Positions 1-5,669 of a stretch of DNA of 7,052 bases are shown piece by piece. The position numbers were made by a program, and so were the translations under genes. The number at the start of each line of letters is the position of its first letter. Within the stretch, counting starts at the first letter, position 1. The notes beneath the pieces are model-generated. The model worked only from the letters and a program-made list of their open reading frames with translations. It made no database searches and was not told the DNA's origin. The DNA is from Paracraurococcus sp049315625. GTDB taxonomy: Bacteria > Pseudomonadota > Alphaproteobacteria > Acetobacterales > Acetobacteraceae. The DNA is taken from positions 1-7,052 of the forward strand of contig JBMOJU010000279.1 in the NCBI GenBank assembly GCA_049315625.1, written 5' to 3'.

Positions 1-24
1 GGCACTCGCCGCGCGGCGAGTGCC
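1..24. repeat. Perfect 24-bp palindrome at the left edge
   Basis: GGCACTCGCCGC followed by GCGGCGAGTGCC is an uninterrupted, self-complementary 24-mer starting at base 1, so it may extend past the edge. It lies 26 bp beyond the terminator candidate. On the minus strand a TTTTTCT run (31-37) precedes it; no T-run follows it on the plus strand. It could be a second terminator stem of the neighbouring gene, a dispersed extragenic palindrome, or a protein-binding site. Confidence 0.6.
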
Positions 25-50
25 AGACTCAGAAAAAGTAAAGGTGGGGT

Positions 51-79
51 TTGGGGAGGAAATGCTTTTTCCTCCCCAA
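51..79. terminator. Hairpin terminator candidate after livF, possibly bidirectional
   Basis: TTGGGGAGGAAA (51-62) pairs perfectly with TTTCCTCCCCAA (68-79) around a 5-base loop, giving a 12-bp stem about 15 bases past the livF stop. On the plus strand it is followed directly by TCTTTCTTTC, a fair U-rich tail. On the minus strand AAACCCCACC intervenes before TTTACTTTTTCT, so the tail is late. It probably ends the operon and may also stop a convergent gene entering from the left, which is not visible here. Confidence 0.65.
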
Positions 80-93
80 TCTTTCTTTCGGCG

Positions 94-831
94 TCAGAGC
101 CCGAGATACACCTTCCGCACCAGCTCATTGTCCTGCAGCTCCGCCGCCGAGCCGCCTTCGAACACCATCTTGCCGTGCACGATGACATAGCCGCGGTCGG
201 CGATGCGGACCGCCTGGTGGAAATTCTGCTCCGCCATCAGCACCGTCAGGCCGAGCCGCTGCTTCATCTCGGCGATCATCTCCATGGTGCGGGAGACGAG
301 GATCGGCGCGAGCCCGACCGAGGGCTCGTCCACCAGCAGGATGCGCGGCGCCGACATCACCGCCCGACCCAGCGCCACCATCTGCTGCTCGCCGCCGCTC
401 ATGCTGCCGACGAGCTGGGTGCGGCGCTCGGCCAGGCGCGGGAACATCTCGAAGCAGAGCGCGATGTTCTCCGCCAGCTTGGCCCGCGCCACCGGGCGGA
501 AGGCGCCGAGGCGGAGATTCTGCTCGACGGTCAGGCGGGGAAACAGCCGCCGGCCTTCCGGCACCAGGACGATGCCGAGTTCCACCACCTGTTCCGGTGA
601 CAGACCGACCAGGTCGGTGGAAACGCCGTCCAGCACCGCGCGCACCGTGCCGGCGGTGGGGCGCACCTGGCCCATGATGCTGCGCATCAGCGTGGTCTTG
701 CCGTTGCCGTTGGTGCCGAGCAGCACCACCGTCTCCCCGGCGGGGACGCTCAGCGTCACATCCTCCAGCACCCGCACCGCGCCGTAGCCGGCATCGATGC
801 CATGGATTTCGAGCGCGCTACTGCTTGCCAA
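94..831 (-). CDS. livF: HAAT ABC transporter ATP-binding protein, LivF type (TTG start)
   Basis: Second cytoplasmic ATPase subunit, 245 aa from the proposed TTG start at 831; LivF proteins are usually about 235-245 aa. With that numbering: Walker A GTNGNGKTT (39-47), Q-loop region EGRRLFPRLTVEQNL (92-106), canonical signature MSGGEQ (144-149), Walker B ILLVDE (164-169) followed by PSVGLAP (170-176), and AEQN (200-203), where the switch His is replaced by Gln202, as is usual in LivF. The TTG is chosen because GGAGG lies 9 bases upstream and the resulting protein begins just before the conserved LEIHGIDAGYG. The only ATG nearby (867) would add 12 residues (MSWRCARWRTPI) unlike the family and has only CAGG touching it. 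The gene overlaps livG by 14 bp. It is the last gene of the operon and is followed by a hairpin terminator candidate. Family is firm; the start is a judgement. Confidence 0.9.
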   Translation of the reverse strand: MASSSALEIHGIDAGYGAVRVLEDVTLSVPAGETVVLLGTNGNGKTTLMRSIMGQVRPTAGTVRAVLDGVSTDLVGLSPEQVVELGIVLVPEGRRLFPRLTVEQNLRLGAFRPVARAKLAENIALCFEMFPRLAERRTQLVGSMSGGEQQMVALGRAVMSAPRILLVDEPSVGLAPILVSRTMEMIAEMKQRLGLTVLMAEQNFHQAVRIADRGYVIVHGKMVFEGGSAAELQDNELVRKVYLGL

Positions 832-1540
832 GATAGGCGTCCTCCACCTCGCGCAGCGCCAGGACATCCTGCGGCAGCCCGTCGGCGATCTTGCGGCCGG
901 CGACGAAGACGATCAGGCGTTCGGCGAAGGCGGTCACCGCCCGCATGATATGCTCGATCATGATCACCGCCGTGCCGGCCTCGTTCATCCGCAGCAGCAG
1001 GGCGATGATCTGATCGACCTCCGCGTGGCTCAGGCCGGCCATGGCCTCATCGGCGATCAGCAGCTGCGGCCGCAGCGCGATGGCGCGCGCCAGCTCCAGG
1101 CGCCGCTGCTCGACCTGCGTCAGCTCCTTCGGCAGCTTGTCCGCCTTCGCCGCGAGCTCCACCTGTTCCAGGCATTCCAGCGCCCGTTCGGTGGCATGCG
1201 CCGCTTCGCCGGCGAAGAGCAGCGGCACGCGGACATTCTCCAGCACGGTCAGGCTGGTGAAGGGCTGCGGCAGCTGGAAGGTGCGCGCCAGGCCCAGCCG
1301 CGCCCGGCGATGCGGCTTGAGGCCATCCAACGCCTGGCCGCCCAGTGTCACCTTGCCGTCGTGCTGGGCGAAGTCGCCGCTGATGCAGTTGACGAAGGTG
1401 GACTTGCCGGAGCCGTTGGGGCCGATCAGTCCCAGCCTTTCCCCGGCGCGGAGTTCGAGGTCGATGCCCTGCAGCGCGGTGAAGCCGCCGAAGCGCTTCC
1501 CCACCGCATCGGCCTTCAGCAGTATCTCGCGCGTACTCAT
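818..1540 (-). CDS. livG: HAAT ABC transporter ATP-binding protein, LivG type, with degenerate signature motif
   Basis: Cytoplasmic ATPase subunit of 240 aa that, with the LivF-type subunit, powers the LivHM-type channel. Walker A is GPNGSGKST (40-48), the Q-loop is RTFQLPQPF (86-94), Walker B is LLIADE (160-165) followed by the D-loop region AMAGL (166-170), and the switch His is H197 in IEHIMR. The ABC signature is unusual: where LSYGEQRR or LSGGQ is expected the protein reads LTQVEQRR (140-147), so the central Gly is Val143 and Ser is Thr141. Similar LT-x-x-x-(K/R)RLE forms occur in some LivG relatives as I recall, so this may be a lineage feature rather than damage. Length is slightly below the usual 250-260. 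The ATG at 1540 lies in an ATGA overlap with the livM stop and has no strong ribosome site of its own, so it probably depends on coupling. Its 3' end overlaps livF by 14 bp. Confidence 0.93.
   Translation of the reverse strand: MSTREILLKADAVGKRFGGFTALQGIDLELRAGERLGLIGPNGSGKSTFVNCISGDFAQHDGKVTLGGQALDGLKPHRRARLGLARTFQLPQPFTSLTVLENVRVPLLFAGEAAHATERALECLEQVELAAKADKLPKELTQVEQRRLELARAIALRPQLLIADEAMAGLSHAEVDQIIALLLRMNEAGTAVIMIEHIMRAVTAFAERLIVFVAGRKIADGLPQDVLALREVEDAYLGKQ
841..848 (-). promoter_or_regulatory. livF: Ribosome-binding site for livF supporting the TTG start
   Basis: On the minus strand this reads GGTGGAGG, ending 9 bases before the TTG at 831, inside the 3' end of livG. It decides the start choice because the upstream ATG at 867 has no comparable site at proper spacing. 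Confidence 0.6.
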
Positions 1541-2505
1541 CGTTTGCGGAACCAGCCGAGGATGCCGCGCGGGGCCAGGGCGACGAACAGCACCAGCATC
1601 CAGCCGACGATCCAGAGGTTGAGGGCGGAGGAGATGGTCACCGTCGCCGCCTGTTGCAGCGTCGCCAGCAGCACCGCGCCGATGACCGGGCCGAGCCAGG
1701 TGCCGGCGCCGCCGATCAACGGCATGGCGATGCAGTTCACCGCATAGGCCAGGTTGAAGGCGCCTTCCGGGTTGATGTAACCGGCATAGAAGGGCAGCGG
1801 CGCGCCGGCCACGCCCATGAGCGCGCCCGACAGCGTGGTGGCGATCAGCTTGAGCCGCAGCGTCGGCACGCCCACCGCCTCCGCCGCGCGTTCATTGTCG
1901 CGGATCGCCTGCAACCCGCGGCCGAGGCGGGAGAGCTCGACCGTCCGGCCGATGCCGACGGCGATCACCGCCAGCACCAGCATGACGACGAAGATGTATT
2001 CGCCGTAGCTGGCAAAGCCGGTGACGCCCATCGGCCGGATGATGTAGGCGCCGCGCGAGCCGCCGACATAATCCCAGTTCACCACCAGCGTCTGCAGCAC
2101 CACGGAAAGGCAGAGCGTGGCGATGGAGAAATAGACCCCGCGAAGGCGCAGGGTCAGGTCGCCGGTGCCGAGGCCGAGCAGCCCGGCGGCCACCGCCGCG
2201 GCGGCGATGCCGGGCAGCACGCCGAAGCCGAAGGCCTCGTTCAGCACCACCGCGGTGTAGGACCCGGTGGCCATGAAGCCGGCCGCGCCGAAATTCACGT
2301 AGCCCGCATAGCCGCCGAGGATGTTCCAGGCGGCGGCGAGGACGACGTACTGCAACACGAAGTAGCCGGCGTACCAGCCATACTCGTTGCCGATCAGCCG
2401 CAGCACGATGATGAGCGCGGCGGCCACCGCCGCGGCCCCGATCCAGTAGGTGATGTGCTTCCGTTCCGCCGGCCGGGCGCGAACGGGCAGGGTGGTGGCG
2501 CTCAT
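1537..2505 (-). CDS. livM: HAAT ABC transporter permease, LivM type
   Basis: Inner-membrane permease of 322 aa, partner of the LivH-type protein. A basic cytoplasmic N-terminus (1-19, with RARPAERKH) precedes about eight to ten hydrophobic segments. LivM landmarks are clear: NILGGYAGYVNFGAAGFMA (61-79), where many relatives have FGHAAF so the usual His is Ala; LRLRGVYFSIATL (119-131); and the coupling loop LGRGLQAIRDNERAAEAVGV (194-213), which contacts the ATPases. It ends APRGILGWFRKR, the usual LivM tail. Length is in the normal range for the shorter LivM proteins. The ATG at 2505 overlaps the livH stop in an ATGA and has a strong GGGAGG site inside the end of livH. Its own stop overlaps the livG start in the same way. 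Assignment to the family is firm; the substrate is unknown and is set by the binding protein. Confidence 0.93.
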   Translation of the reverse strand: MSATTLPVRARPAERKHITYWIGAAAVAAALIIVLRLIGNEYGWYAGYFVLQYVVLAAAWNILGGYAGYVNFGAAGFMATGSYTAVVLNEAFGFGVLPGIAAAAVAAGLLGLGTGDLTLRLRGVYFSIATLCLSVVLQTLVVNWDYVGGSRGAYIIRPMGVTGFASYGEYIFVVMLVLAVIAVGIGRTVELSRLGRGLQAIRDNERAAEAVGVPTLRLKLIATTLSGALMGVAGAPLPFYAGYINPEGAFNLAYAVNCIAMPLIGGAGTWLGPVIGAVLLATLQQAATVTISSALNLWIVGWMLVLFVALAPRGILGWFRKR

Positions 2506-3383
2506 GCCGCCCTCCCGAACAGGCCCTGGGGCCGGACGGCGAGGACCAGCAGCAGCCAGCCGAAGGCGACGGCGGGCGACCAGGACGGGCCGTAGAAGGT
2601 CGCCGTCAGGTTCTCCACCACACCGAAGAGGAAGGCGGCCAGGATGCAGCCCGGCAGGCTGGCCATGCCGCCCATGATGCAGATGGCGAAGACCCGGCCG
2701 ATGAAGACATGGTGGGTGGAGGGGTCGATCGGCTGCACCACCACCAGCGCCCCACCGGCGACGCTGGCCAGCGCGACCGAGATGCCGAAGGCGACGCGCT
2801 TGATACGCACCGGATCGACCGCCATCAGGCGCAGCGCCTCCGGGTCCTGCGCCACGGCGGCGATGGCGAGCCCGGTGAAGGTGCGTTGCAGGAACAGGTA
2901 CAGCGCGCCGATCGCCGCCATCGCCAGCAGCGCCGGGATCAGCATGCGCAGCGGCACGTCCACCTCACCGAGCCGCCAGGTGACGAAGGCGTAGTCGGGG
3001 TCGAGGAAGCGTTGTTCCGGCCCGAACAGCAGGACCAGCCCGACCTCGATGATGAACATCACGCCGAAGAAGAAGGCGAGGCCCTGCAGCGCCTCATCCC
3101 CCCGGCGTTCGAAGAAGTGGTTGTAGGCGGTGTAGAGCCCGATCCCCAAGCCGTAGAACAGTGGCGCCTGCAGCACCGCGACCAGCAGCGGGTCCAGCCC
3201 CAGCGCCGTGCCGATCAGCACGACGAAGAAGCCGCCCGCCACCATCAGCACGGGATGCGCGATGTTGACGATATCCAGCATGCCGAAGGAGACCGCGAGG
3301 CCGGAGGCCGCGGCGGCGTAGAGGCCGCCGAGCAACAGGCCGCTGACGATACCGTTCAGCAGCAGCGAAAGATCGGGATCCAT
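2502..3383 (-). CDS. livH: HAAT ABC transporter permease, LivH type
   Basis: Inner-membrane permease of 293 aa, close to the usual LivH length of about 290-310, with roughly eight hydrophobic segments (for example about 10-32, 44-62, 103-121, 147-165 and 271-283). The conserved N-terminal block appears as NIAHPVLMVAGGF (40-52), where LivH proteins usually have N-[FI]-A-H-G-E; the His is kept while Gly-Glu is replaced by Pro-Val. The cytoplasmic coupling loop that docks on the ATPases lies at about 169-200 (AVAQDPEALRLMAVD at 176-190). The protein ends in the typical RPQGLFG. The ATG at 3383 has GAGGGCAGG directly upstream. Its stop overlaps the livM start by 4 bp (ATGA), so translation is coupled. 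It should pair with the LivM-type protein as a heterodimeric channel. The symbol denotes family only; the cargo is probably not a branched-chain amino acid. Confidence 0.93.
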   Translation of the reverse strand: MDPDLSLLLNGIVSGLLLGGLYAAAASGLAVSFGMLDIVNIAHPVLMVAGGFFVVLIGTALGLDPLLVAVLQAPLFYGLGIGLYTAYNHFFERRGDEALQGLAFFFGVMFIIEVGLVLLFGPEQRFLDPDYAFVTWRLGEVDVPLRMLIPALLAMAAIGALYLFLQRTFTGLAIAAVAQDPEALRLMAVDPVRIKRVAFGISVALASVAGGALVVVQPIDPSTHHVFIGRVFAICIMGGMASLPGCILAAFLFGVVENLTATFYGPSWSPAVAFGWLLLVLAVRPQGLFGRAA

Positions 3384-3390
3384 CCTGCCC

Positions 3391-4656
3391 TCAGGCCGGG
3401 GTGCCGTAGGGCGTGACGAGCGTGCCGGATTTCAGCTCGGGCGGGTACAGGATCACCCGGGCGCCCGGCTTCTTGTAGCGTTCCAGGTCGCCATCGGTGA
3501 TGTTCTGGAACTGCACGAAGAGGTTCCGCTCCTTCTCCCATTCGCCCAGCGCGCTGAACTTCACCTCGCCGACGATGGTGCTGAACTTGTTGGCACGCAT
3601 GTCGGCGGCGAGCGCCGCCTGGTCCACCTTCCCGACCCGGGCCAGCGCCTGTTCCACCACCTGCATCTGCGCATAGGCGTAGGGCTGCAGGTAGTTGCCC
3701 AGCACGTCGGTCTGTTCCGCCGGCGCGCGGGAGCGGTACTTCTCCTGGAACTCGACCACGCCGGGGAAGCGCATGGTCGGCTCGGGCGAGTAGACGTCCC
3801 AGGTCACCAGGTTGTTCAGGATGGGGCCGAGCTGCGCCTGCACGGCCGCGATCTGCGGTCCGATCATGCCGCCGCCGAACAGCGCCGCGCTCATCCGCAG
3901 CTCGCTCACCGCGCGCAGGATGCCGTTGGAATCCGGCGGGTAGGAGGCGAAGAAGGCGACATCCGGCCGCTGCGCCTGGATGGAGCGGATGGTCGGGGTG
4001 AAATCGACGGTGCTCGGCGGGTAGGAGCGGTCATAGACGATCCGCAGCCCGTATTCCTTGCTCAGCAGCCGCACGCTTTCCGCCGCCCGCTGCGCGAAGT
4101 CGTTATCCACCGCCAGGATCGAGATCGTCTTCGGCGGGGTCGGCAGCATCTTCGTGCATTCGAGGAAGCCGCGGGCATAGGTGCCCTTGATGTCGTCCCC
4201 GGTGACATTCATCGAGAAGTAGCGGTCGTATTTCAGCTTCTCGTTGGTGCCGGCCCCGAACAGCGACACATAGGCCATGCCCCGCTGCATCACCACCGGC
4301 ATCGACGGCGCGATCATCGCCGTGGCGTAGGGCGAGGTGACGATGTCCACCTTGTCGACGTCGATCAGCTTCGTATAGAGCGAGGGCACGTTCGCCGGGT
4401 TGGACTGGTCGTCGTAGCTCACCAGCTGCACCGGGCGGCCGAGGATGCCGCCGCGGGCGTTCACGTCCTCCGCCCAGATCTTCTGCGCCAGCTGCGCCGA
4501 ACGGCCATTGGCCGCCAGGCCGCCCGATAGCGACATCGAATAGCCGATGCGGATCGGGTTGGCGCCCTGCGCGAAGGCGGGGAAGCGACCGGCGGCATAG
4601 GTCAGCGCGCCGGCGGCGGCGGCGCGGCCCAGGCCGCGGCGGGTCATCTCGGTCAT
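3391..4656 (-). CDS. HAAT-type ABC transporter periplasmic substrate-binding protein
   Basis: Type I periplasmic binding protein of 421 aa (Peripla_BP_6, Leu/Ile/Val-binding fold) that captures the ligand and delivers it to the LivHM-type permease encoded just downstream. A signal peptide covers about residues 1-29, with TRRGLGR at 5-11, an Ala-rich core and a likely cut after PAFA (A29|Q30); the twin arginine suggests Tat or Sec export. The mature part opens with the family start PIRIGYSMSLSGGLA (34-48), followed by NARGGILGRPVQLVSYDDQ (66-84) and the usual two-lobe pattern. The ATG at 4656 is preceded by a strong GGGAGG site 8 or so bases upstream, better than the in-frame ATG three codons later. 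Only 7 bp separate its stop from livH. This protein sets transporter specificity. HAAT binding proteins are known for amino acids, amides, urea and aromatic acids, and the two upstream enzymes argue for an aromatic or hydroxypyridine ligand here. Nothing in the sequence alone proves the ligand. Confidence 0.92.
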   Translation of the reverse strand: MTEMTRRGLGRAAAAGALTYAAGRFPAFAQGANPIRIGYSMSLSGGLAANGRSAQLAQKIWAEDVNARGGILGRPVQLVSYDDQSNPANVPSLYTKLIDVDKVDIVTSPYATAMIAPSMPVVMQRGMAYVSLFGAGTNEKLKYDRYFSMNVTGDDIKGTYARGFLECTKMLPTPPKTISILAVDNDFAQRAAESVRLLSKEYGLRIVYDRSYPPSTVDFTPTIRSIQAQRPDVAFFASYPPDSNGILRAVSELRMSAALFGGGMIGPQIAAVQAQLGPILNNLVTWDVYSPEPTMRFPGVVEFQEKYRSRAPAEQTDVLGNYLQPYAYAQMQVVEQALARVGKVDQAALAADMRANKFSTIVGEVKFSALGEWEKERNLFVQFQNITDGDLERYKKPGARVILYPPELKSGTLVTPYGTPA

Positions 4657-4661
4657 TCTTG

Positions 4662-4671
4662 TTTCCTCCCT
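4662..4671 (-). promoter_or_regulatory. Strong ribosome-binding site before the binding-protein gene
   Basis: The minus strand reads AGGGAGGAAA here, followed by CAAGA and the ATG at 4656. It is among the strongest Shine-Dalgarno matches in the window, which fits the need to make more binding protein than permease. It sits in the 32-bp gap after the dioxygenase stop, and this gap contains no terminator. Confidence 0.6.
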
Positions 4672-4688
4672 GAAAGCCTGCCGCGGGC

Positions 4689-5603
4689 CTATTCGGCCGC
4701 GGGCATCATCTGCGATGGATCGGCGCCGACGCGCCCGCCGGTTTCGCCCGCCGCCAGCCGCGACAGGCGGAAATCGTAGCGCACCGCCGGCAGGTCGCCG
4801 CGCGGTGCGCCCGGCAGGCCGAGCGCGGGCGTCACCACCAGCGAGTCGGAGACGCCGAAGACGGTGTCGGTATCGATGTTCGGGTCGTCACCCAGATAGA
4901 GCGCGGTGACCAGCTCCCGGTAGCCGGGCGCGGCGACCAGGATGTGGATGTGCGCCGGCCGCATGCCGTGGCGGTCCTGCTGCTTGACCATCTTGCCCAC
5001 CGGCCCGTCCATCGGGATGGAATAGCCGATCGGCTTGACGGTGCGCATGTGGAAGCGCCCCGCCGCGTCGGTGCGGTAGCGGCCGCGCAGGTCCATCACC
5101 TCCGGGTCGTTGGCCTGGAGATCGTACAGTCCATGCGCGTCGGTCTGCCAGATGTCGATCTCGGCCTCCGCCACCGGCGTGCCGGCGGCATCCGTTACCT
5201 CGCCGAACAGGATAACCTCCTCGCCATCTGTCGAGTGGACGGCGATGCTCTCGCCCGGGGCGAATTCCGGCGCCTTCTCGCGGAAGAAGGGACCGAGCAG
5301 GCTGGTCTCGGTCCCCGCCGCCTCGCGCCCCGTCGCGTCGTGCATCACGTTGACCAGGCGGGACAGGCCGAGCACGTCGGACAGCAGGATGAATTCCTGG
5401 CGGTATGGGGTGCAGGCCTGGCCGACGGCGGTGAGGAAGGCGATGCCGGCCAGCCATTCATCCGGCTTCAGGTCCACTTCCCGCGCGAAGTCGTGCAGAT
5501 GGCGGATGGCAGCGGCCATGACCTCCCGCATCCGCGGGTCCGGCGTCTTCGCCATCTGCGCGATCGCCTCGGCGGTCACGCTCATGCGGTCGAGATCGGC
5601 CAT
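4689..5603 (-). CDS. Intradiol ring-cleavage dioxygenase (catechol/hydroxyquinol 1,2-dioxygenase family)
   Basis: Cytosolic non-haem Fe(III) enzyme of 304 aa that inserts O2 between two vicinal ring hydroxyls and opens the ring to a muconate-type acid. An N-terminal helical dimerisation and linker domain (about 10-100) is typical of catechol and hydroxyquinol 1,2-dioxygenases and absent from protocatechuate dioxygenase subunits. The catalytic beta-sandwich follows, with the family signature at 132-160 (hydrophobic-x-G start, G-L-Y end). The four iron ligands are visible: Y160 (GLYD), Y194 (PIGYSIP), H218 and H220 (RPAHIH), plus R215, which assists catalysis in the family. The segments LRGRYRTD (172-179) and DTVFGVSDSL (246-255) recall hydroxyquinol 1,2-dioxygenases more than plain catechol enzymes; this is a judgement from memory. 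The ATG at 5603 has AGGGAG about 8 bases upstream; a second ATG six codons later is possible. It lies 32 bp before the binding-protein gene. Confidence 0.93.
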   Translation of the reverse strand: MADLDRMSVTAEAIAQMAKTPDPRMREVMAAAIRHLHDFAREVDLKPDEWLAGIAFLTAVGQACTPYRQEFILLSDVLGLSRLVNVMHDATGREAAGTETSLLGPFFREKAPEFAPGESIAVHSTDGEEVILFGEVTDAAGTPVAEAEIDIWQTDAHGLYDLQANDPEVMDLRGRYRTDAAGRFHMRTVKPIGYSIPMDGPVGKMVKQQDRHGMRPAHIHILVAAPGYRELVTALYLGDDPNIDTDTVFGVSDSLVVTPALGLPGAPRGDLPAVRYDFRLSRLAAGETGGRVGADPSQMMPAAE

Positions 5604-5619
5604 GCCTGTCGCTCCCTCT

Positions 5620-5632
5620 GGCCCGAAGGGCC
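5620..5632. repeat. Small GC hairpin between the hydroxylase and dioxygenase genes
   Basis: GGCCC-GAA-GGGCC forms a 5-bp perfect stem with a 3-base loop, just upstream of the dioxygenase ribosome site. There is no T-run after it on either strand, so it does not look like a terminator. It could be an mRNA stability or translation-tuning element between the two enzyme genes, or chance in GC-rich DNA. Confidence 0.3.
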
Positions 5633-5669
5633 GGCTTGCCGCAACGATGCCGGCGGGTCTGCCCTGCGG

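Noticed and set aside
832..867. ATG at 867 as the livF start
   Set aside because: It adds 12 residues not typical of LivF and lacks a properly spaced ribosome site; the TTG at 831 has GGAGG 9 bases upstream.
797..3416. Long plus-strand open frames (797-1747, 1654-2595, 2709-3416) opposite the transporter genes
   Set aside because: They lie antisense to conserved ATPase and permease genes, and their translations are His/Gln/Arg/Ala-rich without any domain. High G+C makes such frames common.
3356..3541. Small 61-codon minus-strand frame across the binding-protein/livH junction
   Set aside because: It overlaps the binding-protein gene's end in another frame and has no recognisable features.
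5604..5669. Terminator or separate promoter between hydroxylase and dioxygenase
   Set aside because: The only hairpin (5620-5632) has no T-run, and no convincing -35/-10 pair is visible, so I treat the genes as one unit.
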